A stretch of 64,000 bases of DNA from Phyllobacterium zundukense (lineage in GTDB: Bacteria; Pseudomonadota; Alphaproteobacteria; Rhizobiales; Rhizobiaceae): NCBI RefSeq assembly GCF_025452195.1, contig NZ_CP104973.1, forward strand, positions 2,401,001 through 2,465,000, given 5' to 3'. The notes under the pieces are model-generated. The model had not been told where the DNA came from and did no database searches. It was given only the letters and a program-made list of their open reading frames with translations. The position numbers and the translations under genes are program-made. Below, piece by piece: positions 16,197-25,428 of this stretch (position 1 is the stretch's first letter; the number at the start of each line of letters is the position of its first letter).

Positions 16197-16697
16197 ATGA
16201 TCAGTTTTGTTGTTGCGATTGCCGAAAATGGCGTGATCGGCCGTGAGAATGGTTTGCCATGGCGGCTGTCCTCGGATCTGAAGCGATTCAAGGCGACCAC
16301 CATGGGCAAGCCCATCATCATGGGGCGCAAGACATGGGATTCGCTCGGGCGGCCGCTGCCGGGCCGTACCAACATCGTCATCACGCGCGATCCTGCCTTT
16401 TCCGTTGAAGGTGTCATCGCCGCCCGGTCCATCGATCAGGCGCTGATGATTGCAGGGAGCCATGCCGGTGCCGACAAGGTCGACGAGATTTGCATTATCG
16501 GCGGCGGCGATATTTTTCGGCAGACCTTGAACCGCGCCGACCGGCTTTATGTCACCTGGGTTCTAGCTGAAGTCGAAGGCGATGTCGTTTTCCCTCCCAT
16601 CGATCCCAAGGTATGGACCGAGATTTCCAGCGAGGATTTCCCGGCAGGTGAAAAAGACAACTATGCAACACGGTTCGCCATCTACGAACGCGGCTGA
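16197..16697 (+). CDS. dfrA: Dihydrofolate reductase
   Basis: A 166-residue type I DHFR: MISFVVAIAENGVIGRENGL at the N-terminus, LPWRLSSDLKRFK, IMGRKTWDSLGRPLPGRTN and EICIIGGGDIF. It regenerates tetrahydrofolate after thymidylate synthase. I chose the ATG at 16197; a TTG at 16173 would add residues not found in the family. It is followed by hflK as in other Hyphomicrobiales. Confidence 0.95.
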   Translation: MISFVVAIAENGVIGRENGLPWRLSSDLKRFKATTMGKPIIMGRKTWDSLGRPLPGRTNIVITRDPAFSVEGVIAARSIDQALMIAGSHAGADKVDEICIIGGGDIFRQTLNRADRLYVTWVLAEVEGDVVFPPIDPKVWTEISSEDFPAGEKDNYATRFAIYERG

Positions 16698-16887
16698 TTT
16701 GTTCCGGTCAATTGCGAGCATTATGAAAATATCATGATAAACGGGCATAATCGTTCGGCTTTTTACCAATTCCGCTTGAAATGTACTGCCATGCGTTGAA
16801 AGCGTGCCTTGCGATCCCTATAAACGGGAAGTTGGATTAGCGGGAGGAAGCCACGGGTGGCGCTTTCGTTCAAATTAAGAGGTAGGA

Positions 16888-17999
16888 ATGCCCTGGAGTA
16901 ATCAGAACGGTGGCGGCGGCCCATGGGGTGGCGGCGGTAATAATAGTGGCGGCGGTGGCCCTTGGGGTCAAAAGCCGCAAGGGGGTGGAGGCAAAACCCC
17001 TCCCGATCTTGAAGATATATTCCGCCGCGGTCAGGATCGTTTGCGCCAGGCGCTTCCGGGTGGTTCCGGCGGCAGTCCGGCGATCTGGGGCCTGGCAGCG
17101 CTTGCACTGGTGGCTTTCTGGCTTTTCCAGTCGATCTACACCGTCCAGCCGGACGAACGCGCTGTGGAGCTGCGTTTCGGCAAGCCCAAGCCTGATATCG
17201 CCGAGCCGGGCCTGCATTTCCATTTGTGGCCGATCGAGATCCTACGAAAAGGTCGAGATCGTCGAAAAGCAGAAGAATATTGGCGGGCAGGGTACTCGCG
17301 GCGCCAAGGAAGGCCTGATGCTCTCCGGCGACCAGAACATCGTCGATGTTCAGTTCTCCGTGCTGTATCGCGTTTCCGATCCCGTCGCCTATCTGTTCCA
17401 TGTCGAAAATCCGGAAAACCTCGTGCAACAGGTTTCGGAAAGCGCCATGCGCGAGATCGTCGGCCGCAGTCCGGCTCAGGATATCTTCCGTGATAACCGT
17501 GCTGGCATCGCCAATGATGTGCGCGCCATTATCCAGAAGACGCTCGACGATTATGGCGCGGGCATTGCGATCAATGCCCTGTCGATCGAAGATGCCGCGC
17601 CGCCGCGCGAAGTGGCCGACGCGTTCGATGAAGTTCAGCGCGCTGAACAGGACGAAGACCGTTTCGTCGAGGAATCGAACCAGTATTCCAACCAGAAGCT
17701 GGGTCAGGCCCGCGGTGAAGGTGCGCAGATCCGTGAAGATGCGGCTGCCTATAAAAACCGTATCGTCCAGGAAGCAGAAGGTGAGGCTCAGCGCTTTACC
17801 TCTGTCTATGACCAGTATGTCAAAGCGCCGGAAGTTACGCGCAAGCGTCTCTTCCTTGAAACGATGGAGCGTGTACTGAAGGATTCTGAACAAGGTGATC
17901 GTCGATCAAAGCGGGCAGGGCGTCGTGCCTTATCTGCCGCTGCCGGGTTTGACTCCTAGACCTGCCCCCGCCACCACTCCAGAGGGGACAAAGCAATGA
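16888..17999 (+). pseudogene. hflK: hflK with two single-base insertions (frameshifted or sequencing error)
   Basis: HflK pairs with HflC in the inner membrane to modulate the FtsH protease. The N-terminus (Gly-rich, then the helix GLAALALVAFWLFQSIYTV and VQPDERAVELRFGKP) is in frame 1 to about 17241. There an extra C in GAGATCCTACG shifts the frame: GAGATCTACGAA would read on into YEKVEIVEKQKN. The second segment runs to ~17887, where an extra T in GGATTCTGAAC shifts it again. Without it the frame continues through KVIVDQSGQGVVPYLPLPG to a stop overlapping the hflC ATG. Removing both bases restores a ~370-residue HflK, so the coding content is otherwise intact. Confidence 0.9.
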
Positions 18000-18952
18000 A
18001 CCAGAATCGTGTTCCGCTTCTCGTTGGCCTAATCGCCTTCATCGCCTTGTTGGCCTATTCGTCGCTTTTCGTCGTCAGGGCCGGCCAGCAGGCCATCGTC
18101 CTGAGGTTCGGTGAGATCGTCGACGTGAAGGCCGATCCCGGCATTTATTTCAAGTGGCCTTTCGGCTTTCTTGAGGCCGACAATGTCCAGATGATCGAAG
18201 ATCGTCTCCTGAGCTTCGAACTCGACAATATCCGTGTTCAGGTTTCAGGCGGCAAGTTCTACGAGGTCGATGCGTTCCTCGTCTACCAGATCACGGATCC
18301 GCGCAAGTTCCGTCAGACCGTATCGGGCGATATAACCTTGGCGGAAGCCCGGTTGCGTACGCGTCTCGATGCGGCGTTGCGTGGTGTCTATGGCTTGCGC
18401 GGCTTTGAAGCCGCCCTGTCGGACGAGCGCGCCGGCATGATGAACGAAGTGCGCGAGCAATTGCGTCCTGATGCGGAATCGCTCGGCCTGCAGATCACCG
18501 ACGTGCGTATCCGCCGGACGGACCTCACGCAGGAAGTGTCACAGCAGACCTTCGACCGCATGAAGGCAGAGCGTCTGGCGGAAGCCGAGCGCCTGCGCGC
18601 CCGCGGCCGTGAAGCAGCACAGCGTATCAAGGCCATCGCCGATCGCCAGGTTGTCGAAATCATCGCGGAAGCACGCAAGGAATCGGAAATTGCCCGAGGT
18701 CAGGGTGAAGGCGAGCGCAGCCGTATCTTTGCCGATGTCTTCTCCAAGGATCCGGATTTCTTCGCGTTCTACCGCTCGATGACCGCCTATGGCACGGCGC
18801 TGGATAATACGGGAACGACGATGGTGATTTCACCCAATTCCGAGTTCTTCCGCTATTTCCAGGATTCGAATGGCGGCCTGCCTCCGGTCAGCGGTCCGAC
18901 GCCGCCCGCCGGTGCAACGCCACCGGCTCCCGCCGCTCCCGCCCCTCAATAG
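17996..18952 (+). CDS. hflC: HflC, FtsH protease modulator subunit
   Basis: A 318-residue prohibitin/stomatin (SPFH) protein: an N-terminal membrane helix (VPLLVGLIAFIALLAYSSL), AGQQAIVLRFGEIVDVKADP, then helical RMKAERLAEAERLRARGREA. The C-terminus is a Pro/Ala-rich tail. It would complex with HflK around FtsH on the periplasmic face. The start overlaps the intended hflK stop (ATGA), so loss of hflK frame would also disturb coupling. Confidence 0.95.
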   Translation: MNQNRVPLLVGLIAFIALLAYSSLFVVRAGQQAIVLRFGEIVDVKADPGIYFKWPFGFLEADNVQMIEDRLLSFELDNIRVQVSGGKFYEVDAFLVYQITDPRKFRQTVSGDITLAEARLRTRLDAALRGVYGLRGFEAALSDERAGMMNEVREQLRPDAESLGLQITDVRIRRTDLTQEVSQQTFDRMKAERLAEAERLRARGREAAQRIKAIADRQVVEIIAEARKESEIARGQGEGERSRIFADVFSKDPDFFAFYRSMTAYGTALDNTGTTMVISPNSEFFRYFQDSNGGLPPVSGPTPPAGATPPAPAAPAPQ

Positions 18953-18967
18953 GGGCGGGTTCACATC

Positions 18968-19153
18968 ATGGTTGATTTCATTGATGCCGTAGGGCTGTTC
19001 CTCGTATTCGAGGGGCTGCTCTACGGCCTTTTCCCGCTCGTTGCAAAACGCGTTGCCCGCGATGTCAGCGAACAGCCGGATGGCTTCCTGCGCATCGCCG
19101 GCGTCGCTTCCGTCGCCATCGGCGTAGGGGTGGTGTGGCTCGCTCGGGGGTAG
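18968..19153 (+). CDS. DUF2065 family membrane protein
   Basis: A 61-residue protein with two membrane segments (FIDAVGLFLVFEGLLYGLFP and GVASVAIGVGVVWLARG). It matches the small DUF2065 protein that normally lies between hflC and degP in this order. The final 18 codons and the bases after them are repeated at 21187-21272. Confidence 0.9.
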   Translation: MVDFIDAVGLFLVFEGLLYGLFPLVAKRVARDVSEQPDGFLRIAGVASVAIGVGVVWLARG

Positions 19154-19187
19154 GTGGGCCTGCCGGAACTAACGCAATGATTGCCGC
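19101..19187 (+). repeat. Direct repeat, left copy (3' end of the DUF2065 gene)
   Basis: About 86 bases covering the end of the DUF2065 gene and its downstream flank recur at 21187-21272 with about 85% identity by eye. The two copies bracket the DUF1254 pseudogene. Confidence 0.75.
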
Positions 19188-19339
19188 GTTGCTACGGCCC
19201 ATTGTCTTTTGCTAGATGCAGCGAAGTTGAATTTCAGTGCGGCCGGAAGCACCGTCGCGTAGGCCAGCCCTTCTCACACTCCTGAAACGCGGCGGGCGGC
19301 CGTCGATTGGTCGCCCATCCTATTGCACTCCGGGCGGCC

Positions 19340-21003
19340 CTATCTGACCAGCTCGATTTCGCTTGGCCGCCACTCCTTAGTGAAGAACGGCTCCAATGGG
19401 CTGTAGAGGCGCAGGAGCGTGAACCAGCCCTTTTTGGGGTCGGTCTGGATCCATTTGCCGCGCTTCACGCCGTCGGGCTGGGTCGGGCCGAAGTAGACGG
19501 TTGTGGAGCCGTCGGCCGCTGCCTCGGCCGCAGGAGACGGAAAGCTCTGGCTGCCGGCGCGCGGATAGCGTTGCGGCGTATCGAGCATAGAGCGGGTCAT
19601 GTTGTCATAGAGCGTGAACGACCAGAAGTTTTCTTCCGGAATGCCCTTCGGCAGCGTTACCTTGTAGGTCTTGGCGCCGTCGAAGTGGTTCTTGTCCGCG
19701 TCCGTCAAGGCAAACAGGTACTGCGAGCCGATACCGGTCAGGCGCATGGCCATGCCGGGCGTGATGCCGGTGATGCCATAAAAGAAGTTGGTTCTTGCAT
19801 CCATGGTGCGGTAGCCGGTGGCTGGATACGGCTTGACACCCTCGGGCGTTATTTCAGGGATCGGCGTTTCGAACTCGTAACCGGTCTGGAACAAGTAATT
19901 CATCCAGGCTGAGTTGGGATAATAGAACCAGCTTGGATCGCGCGGAGACATGAACAGGGTGCGCGAGCTTGCGTTGGCGACCGCCAGCGCTTCGGTCATG
20001 ATCTTCTTCATGCGCTCGTCGGGCGCGAAGGGCTTGCCCTTGACGATGCCGATCGCCGCGATCGGGCCCATCAGTTCCGGGTCGAGCGACGTGGCCGGTT
20101 CGTTCTGCACGACCTCGTTGAGCATCTCGTAGAAGCTCCAGTCGTTGGGCGGAAGGGTGTTCATCACCTTGCCGCTTCCGTCGTGGAACACGGTCGGCGG
20201 AGGCGGGGTGATCTTGCCAAGCTTGGTTTTGCCGGCCAGGAAGTCGGCGACAGGCGTGCGACACCGCCTTCTTCGTAAGGATAGACTTTGGTGAACTTCT
20301 TGATCCCTTCGACCACCGGCTTGGGATCGCTATGATTCTCCAGGAACGATCGGCCGAACCACACGATGGAATTGGTGCGGGCGCGCGCGACGAAGAATCC
20401 GCCTTGCGGCAGCGGTCCGGTGTAGTCCGGCCCCACAATCAGATACTTGCCGCCCTCCCCGCGGTCTGGCCCAGGCCCGCCGAGGTCGATCACCCAGCGG
20501 AACCAGGCGTCCTGCACGGCGCCAAGAAACTTGGGCGGCGTTTCCAGCACCACTGGTCCCTTGCTGAGATCGAGGGCACCCATCACGTAGATCGTATCGG
20601 CATTCGCAGTCAGAAACAGCGACTTGGCATCCATCAACTGTTCGAAAACAATGACCTCGTTGTCCTTGACGCCAACACTTTGCAGACCCTTGCGGAAGCC
20701 TTGAATACTGACGCCACGCAAGTTGTCCATGAATGCACGGTAGGCGTAGGTGAAGTCGAGGTTGTCATAGAGTTTCTCGGCCGTCGCCTTGCTCGGTACG
20801 CCGTCCTTGAACTCAAGTGCACCAAGACGCGACTCGACCTTGTCGGGGGTGACGAGTGATGGTGGGATTTCGGCGGTCTGTGCGATGGCATCGAAGCTGG
20901 TGACCGGTAAGCCGCCTACCGCGAGGAGCATCGCCAGTCCGGCGATGACGCCTTGGGTCGGCTTGATGGTACATCCCTTCACCTTATTCTTCATGTCGAT
21001 CAT
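19340..21003 (-). pseudogene. DUF1254/DUF1214 protein gene with one frameshift
   Basis: The N-terminal part (from ATG 21003, after a GGAGGGGGAA site) has a signal-like segment (GVIAGLAMLLAVGGLPVTS). The DUF1254 domain follows (YRAFMDNLRGVSIQ, NADTIYVMGALDLSKGPVV). The C-terminal DUF1214 half (FFYGITGITPGMAMRLTG, NFWSFTLYDNMTRSML) is in another frame, starting near 20260. One base appears missing in GGTGTCGCACG (GGTGTCGGCACG would restore frame). Intact it would be ~550 residues, a typical secreted DUF1254 protein of unknown function. Genes on both sides are on the other strand. Confidence 0.85.
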
Positions 21004-21186
21004 GGCTTCCCCCTCCGGAACTGAAAGGACCGCACCACAGCCTTCGGCTAACCGACGCTGTCAGAACGGCCTCGCTTGTTTGCCTTATGAGACCATTGTA
21101 TGGGGTGTCTGGCCAAGTACGTAACAGTAACTAACTCGGCAGATTCGGGCCTGGAGTATCATCAGACCGATGCTCCCGAACACGCG

Positions 21187-21272
21187 GCGCTGCTTCCGTC
21201 GCCATAGGCGTAGGGTGGTGTGGTTGGCCCGGGGATAGGGCGGGCCTGCAGGAATTAACGCGATGATCGCCT
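21187..21272 (+). repeat. Direct repeat, right copy (partial DUF2065 gene remnant)
   Basis: This repeats the last 18 codons of the DUF2065 gene plus downstream flank. A one-base deletion in the GGGGTGG run breaks the frame. It lies just beyond the promoter side of the DUF1254 pseudogene. Confidence 0.75.
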
Positions 21273-21388
21273 CTCCCCTTGTGGAATGCGGGACCGCAGG
21301 TCCGGTTGCTGCTCTGGCTCGACCACACGAATCAGCCTAACTTTGTCCCGCTCGGTCTTTTTTGCAGTGTTGTAGACGGAGGGGGCAA

Positions 21389-21661
21389 ATGCCAAGCAAG
21401 CTCTTTGACATGTTTCGCGCTGGAGAGCTTGCCGACGACGATATTGATGATTTCGAGGCGATTCTAGGCTCGCATTTTCAAAATACGGCATATTTCCCGA
21501 GACAGACCATCTTCCAACTGCCCGACGAACGCCCCGTGCTTGAACTCCTATACACCAAGCGCGGCCGGATTGCCGACATAGTGTCCCGCGAAGGCATTGA
21601 CCCTAAGACAGTCGATGAAATTCAACATCATGTTGAGAGGGACCTATTTGGCGACGTTTAA
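21389..21661 (+). CDS. Small acidic hypothetical protein, upstream partner of the HEPN gene
   Basis: A 90-residue acidic protein (MPSKLFDMFRAGELADDDID at the start; ends HHVERDLFGDV). The ATG at 21389 follows GGAGGGGGC. It shows no membrane segment or known motif. The next genes overlap or nearly abut it, so it probably forms an operon with the HEPN protein and could be its regulator or antitoxin. That role is inferred from position only. Confidence 0.6.
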   Translation: MPSKLFDMFRAGELADDDIDDFEAILGSHFQNTAYFPRQTIFQLPDERPVLELLYTKRGRIADIVSREGIDPKTVDEIQHHVERDLFGDV

Positions 21662-21740
21662 TGGCGAGTCTCACGGACAATTGTCTTTGCGTGGAAACCT
21701 ATCCGAGGCGCATACCGGCGTGGCAATCAATGGCAGCTAA
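21615..21740 (+). CDS. Overlapping small ORF coupled to the HEPN gene
   Basis: A 41-codon frame, overlapping the end of the upstream gene in another frame, whose stop codon overlaps the next start (TAATG at 21738-21742). A GAGAGGG site (21635-21641) precedes an alternative TTG start at 21648. The peptide ending SLRGNLSEAHTGVAINGS has protein-like composition. I do not recognise it. It may be a real micro-gene or a remnant of a longer gene split by mutation. Confidence 0.35.
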   Translation: MKFNIMLRGTYLATFNGESHGQLSLRGNLSEAHTGVAINGS

Positions 21741-22564
21741 TGCCTGTTCCCGCAGGGGCACCTCAGCCCGACCAGCTCTACGCCCCTCACCCGGCAGTTT
21801 TTGAGGTTCGCTTCCGAGATGCGAGCGACGTGTGGACTCGCGCTGCGCGTCATCGTCGGGCAGAGGACCGCGCGCTTACGGCGCTCAATGGACTACTCAA
21901 TTTTAGGTTGCGTCCAGATCGTCACAACGGACAGTCGGAATGGGTGATCGGCAATGACCCTCCTCATCATGTTTCCGTGCTCAAGCAAGTTGGCTATTTC
22001 TATGATCCCGGCATCTTGGACAATACCTTTACCAATATCGATGGCTTAGAAATAATTAAGGGTGGTAACGGGTACTATGACCAATATGGCATTGGTGCCA
22101 ACGAAGAGTTCGAGTTGCCGGCCGACTTGGCGATCATGCTAGATCGCTTTGATGGCCTTGACCCTGGCGCCCAAGGCCAATTTTTGCGGGCTAGTTATTG
22201 GGCCGCTCATGCCGATTTCGTAAGAATGCTCTCTAAATCGGCTTCAATGATTGCCGCCATAAGCTCTGTGGAAGCACTTGCCATTCCGAAGGAACAGCGC
22301 ACCCTTGCTTCAGGTGAGGTTAGCGGCTCGACGAAAGCCTTTAATGACGTGATTACCCGAACGCTTGGCAAAGAATATTTGAAGCAACACGATCTCTACG
22401 ACGTTCGCTCGGACCTCGCTCACGGTAGTCGGCTGTTCCTGGGCGACGCGGGAGGTATGATGTGGAGGGGAGTGCGGTCGCGGGCAGAAGACCAAGCCAT
22501 CCAGTTCGTGCAACGAGTCCTTCCTGTAATCTTACATAACTGGCTGGTCTTGGAAGGCGCATGA
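21740..22564 (+). CDS. HEPN-domain protein (ApeA-like C-terminus)
   Basis: A 274-residue protein with no recognised enzyme motif apart from the C-terminal LYDVRSDLAHGSRL. This fits the HEPN RNase signature RX4H in the local context LY-x-x-RS-x-x-xHG seen in ApeA-type HEPN proteins. HEPN domains are common RNases in abortive-infection and toxin systems. The ATG at 21740 is coupled to the preceding small ORF. The same frame is open without an ATG back to the TAA at 21659, so a longer ancestral gene with a nonsense change is possible. It lies in an accessory block between DUF2065 and degP. Confidence 0.6.
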   Translation: MPVPAGAPQPDQLYAPHPAVFEVRFRDASDVWTRAARHRRAEDRALTALNGLLNFRLRPDRHNGQSEWVIGNDPPHHVSVLKQVGYFYDPGILDNTFTNIDGLEIIKGGNGYYDQYGIGANEEFELPADLAIMLDRFDGLDPGAQGQFLRASYWAAHADFVRMLSKSASMIAAISSVEALAIPKEQRTLASGEVSGSTKAFNDVITRTLGKEYLKQHDLYDVRSDLAHGSRLFLGDAGGMMWRGVRSRAEDQAIQFVQRVLPVILHNWLVLEGA

Positions 22565-22788
22565 TCCATAAATCATGAAAACGCGACCACCCAGAAATTT
22601 CGACAGTCCGATCCGACCAGAAGCGCGGCGCCCATCGCGCAAAAGTGCGGACAGGCCTGCTATGCGCCTATTCATCAACTCTTGAATTGACTGATCTGAA
22701 ATAAATGCTGCAATAGCCGCTCGGTCATATTTATGTCGCCTCTCGCCGTTCTGTTGTATCATTCTGTTTCCGATAAGGGCCCGAACGC

Positions 22789-24336
22789 ATGTTTTTCAAG
22801 ACTGGTCGCCTCGCTCTCCGTTCCGCAACCGCGGCTACCGCGCTGATTGCGCTGGCTGCGACAAGCCTCAACCCGGCCTTGGTCGGCGCCGCCCGGGCGC
22901 AGGTGCAGGCGCCCGTCGTGCCGAACAGTCAGCAGCCTCGAGCACAGGGGCCGGCCTCCGTTGCCGACCTTGCTGCGGGCCTGCTCGATGCCGTGGTCAA
23001 TATCTCGACCTCGCAGACGGTCAAGGGACAGGATGGGGAATCCGGGCCGGTGCCGATGCCGAAGGTGCCGGATGGCTCGCCTTTCCAGGAATTCTTCGAC
23101 GAATATTTCGGCAAGCAGAATCCCGGCGAGAGCAATCCTTCGCGCAAGGTCCAGTCGCTCGGTTCGGGGTTCGTGGTCGACGCGGCCGAGGGCATCGTCG
23201 TCACGAACAATCACGTGATTGCCGATGCCGACGAGATCGAAGTCAACTTCAATGACGGTTCCAAGCTGAAGGCGACGCTTGTCGGCAAGGATACCAAGAC
23301 CGATCTTGCCGTGCTCAAGGTCGATCCGAAAAAGCACAAGCTGGTTGCGGTCCAGTTCGGCGATTCATCGAAGACGCGTATCGGCGATTGGGTGATGGCC
23401 ATCGGCAACCCCTTTGGTCTCGGTGGGACCGTAACCGTCGGTATCGTCTCGGCACGCAACCGCGATATCAATTCCGGTCCCTACGACAATTTCATCCAGA
23501 CCGACGCTGCGATCAACCGCGGTAATTCCGGCGGGCCGCTGTTCGATATGTATGGTCAGGTCATCGGTATCAATACCGCTATCATTTCGCCGACCGGCGG
23601 ATCGATCGGTATCGGTTTCGCCATTCCGGCCGAGCTTGCATCCGGCGTCATCGCGCAAATCCGCCAGTTTGGCGAGGCACGTCGTGGCTGGCTTGGCGTG
23701 CGCATCCAGCCCGTGACTGACGATATAGCCGAAAGCCTCGGCATGACCTCCAGCAAGGGCGCGCTGGTTGCCGGGATCATCGAAGGCGGCCCGGTCGCCA
23801 ATGGTTCGATACTGCCCGGTGATGTGATCACGCGTTTCGATGGCAGGGATGTCAACAATGTAAAGGACCTTCCACGTGTGGTGGCGGAAAGCCCCATCGG
23901 CAAGGAAGTCGATGTCGTCGTTGTCCGCAAGGGCAAGGAGCAGACTGTCAAGGTCACGCTCGGCCGTCTGGAAGATGGTGAGAAGGCGGACGCCAAGAAG
24001 GACGACCAGACAACCGGCGAGGACGGCGCCGCCCAGAACGTGGACGTGCTCGGCATGAGCCTTGGAAAACTCGACGAGGCCACGCGCAAGACCTTCGGCA
24101 TCGCCAAGGAGGTCGAGGGCGTGCTCGTGACCGAGGTGCAGAATGGATCGATCGCAGCCAACAAGCGGATCGCGGCCGGTGATGTCATCGTCGACATCGC
24201 ACAGGAGACCGTCTCGACGCCTGAGGATGTAGCGGCGCGGATCGAAAAACTTCGCGACGAGGGCCGCAAGAATGCGCTGCTGATGCTGGCGTCAAAAACC
24301 GGCGAGCTGCGGTTTGTCACGCTTCAAATGGACTGA
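22789..24336 (+). CDS. degP: DegP/HtrA (Do family) periplasmic serine protease
   Basis: A 515-residue protein with a signal peptide (LALRSATAATALIALAATSL, cleavage near ARAQ). The trypsin-like domain has the triad His142 (TNNHVI), Asp172 (KTDLAVL) and Ser247 (GNSGGPL), and two PDZ domains follow (RRGWLGVRIQPVT and VEGVLVTEVQNGS). It degrades or refolds misfolded periplasmic proteins. In related genomes it follows hflC-DUF2065 directly; here ~3.6 kb of extra genes intervene. Confidence 0.96.
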   Translation: MFFKTGRLALRSATAATALIALAATSLNPALVGAARAQVQAPVVPNSQQPRAQGPASVADLAAGLLDAVVNISTSQTVKGQDGESGPVPMPKVPDGSPFQEFFDEYFGKQNPGESNPSRKVQSLGSGFVVDAAEGIVVTNNHVIADADEIEVNFNDGSKLKATLVGKDTKTDLAVLKVDPKKHKLVAVQFGDSSKTRIGDWVMAIGNPFGLGGTVTVGIVSARNRDINSGPYDNFIQTDAAINRGNSGGPLFDMYGQVIGINTAIISPTGGSIGIGFAIPAELASGVIAQIRQFGEARRGWLGVRIQPVTDDIAESLGMTSSKGALVAGIIEGGPVANGSILPGDVITRFDGRDVNNVKDLPRVVAESPIGKEVDVVVVRKGKEQTVKVTLGRLEDGEKADAKKDDQTTGEDGAAQNVDVLGMSLGKLDEATRKTFGIAKEVEGVLVTEVQNGSIAANKRIAAGDVIVDIAQETVSTPEDVAARIEKLRDEGRKNALLMLASKTGELRFVTLQMD

Positions 24337-24513
24337 TTTGAACGGCTGGATTCGAGCGCGGCGTTTTTCGTTCAAAAGTTTCAGGATCGCATGCAAGTTT
24401 GCGCAAGAATGACCCAATCCTCCGCAAGAACTTGGGGAAGCTGATGCAAGAAGTGTCGATTCTGACGCAAGATTTTCAACCACAGCGCGAAAAATGGTTG
24501 TGGTGACGCGAGT

Positions 24514-25402
24514 TCAGACCACGAAATCGGTTTTACGATAACCCTGGATATAGAGAAGGGCGGTCAGATCACCATGGTCGATCCGCACCTTTGCCTGTTC
24601 AGCAACGATCGGTTTGGCGTGGAGCGCTACGCCTGTGCCTGCCAGTTGCAGCATGCCGAGGTCATTGGCGCCGTCTCCGACCGCGATCGCATCTTGCGGC
24701 GAAAGGCCAAAACGCTGGCAGATCGACACGAGTGCCGCGACCTTCGCCTCGCGGCCAAGAATCGGTTCCTTGACCTCTCCGGTCAAGATTTTTCCATTAT
24801 CTATCAATGTGTTGGCGCTGTTTTCATTGAAGCCTATCATCTCGGCGATACGCTGGGTGAATACGGTAAACCCGCCCGAAACAAGCGAAGTATAAGCCCC
24901 GTACTTCTTCATCGTACGCACCAGTTCCGGCCCACCCGGCATGAGGGTGATGCGGCCGGCAATCACTTTGTCTATGACCGCATAGGGCAGGCCCTTGAGC
25001 AGCGCGACGCGTTCACGCAGCGCAGGTTCGAACGCGATTTCGCCATTCATCGCCCGCGCCGTGATCGCCGCAACTTTTTCGCGCAAGCCAGCTTCTTCGG
25101 CCAGTTCATCGATGCATTCCTGCTGAATCATGGTCAGAATCCATGTCGGCAATCAAAATCTTCTTGCGCCTATCATCTTGATTTTGAACGATAATATCGA
25201 TTGGCGCGCCATCGATGGCGCGGGCCAGTTCAAGATGGGCTTCAGCGGCATCGGCGCCATCCCTGAGAGGCAGGTCACAAGCAATCCCATCGGCGAGCCA
25301 ATAAAGACCTGTTGCATTGACCGCCGCCGAGGCTTTAATCCCGAGCGATGGTACAAGGTCCGAAGTGGCGGGATTGGCAATGAGCGTGGCCATCAAGGGC
25401 AT
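24514..25402 (-). pseudogene. serB: Phosphoserine phosphatase serB with a one-base insertion in the catalytic motif
   Basis: SerB performs the last step of serine synthesis. The N-terminal ~90 residues (from ATG 25402; AAVNATGLYWLADGIACDLP, then KKILIADMDS) and the remainder (MIQQECIDELAEEAGLREKV through VSGGFTVFTQRIAEMIGF and VGDGANDLGML) lie in different frames. The shift is at ~25136, where the minus strand reads GGATTCTGACC. Without the extra T it reads DMDSTMIQQE, the HAD nucleophile motif DxDxT. All other HAD motifs are intact, so either the gene was broken very recently or the base is an error. Confidence 0.9.
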
Positions 25403-25428
25403 AGGGCAATTTCCGATTGGGCGTTAGC

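Noticed and set aside
19188..21186. DUF1254 segment as an insertion sequence or transposon
   Set aside because: No transposase, terminal inverted repeats or short target duplication are present. The bracketing repeat is an 86-base gene fragment.
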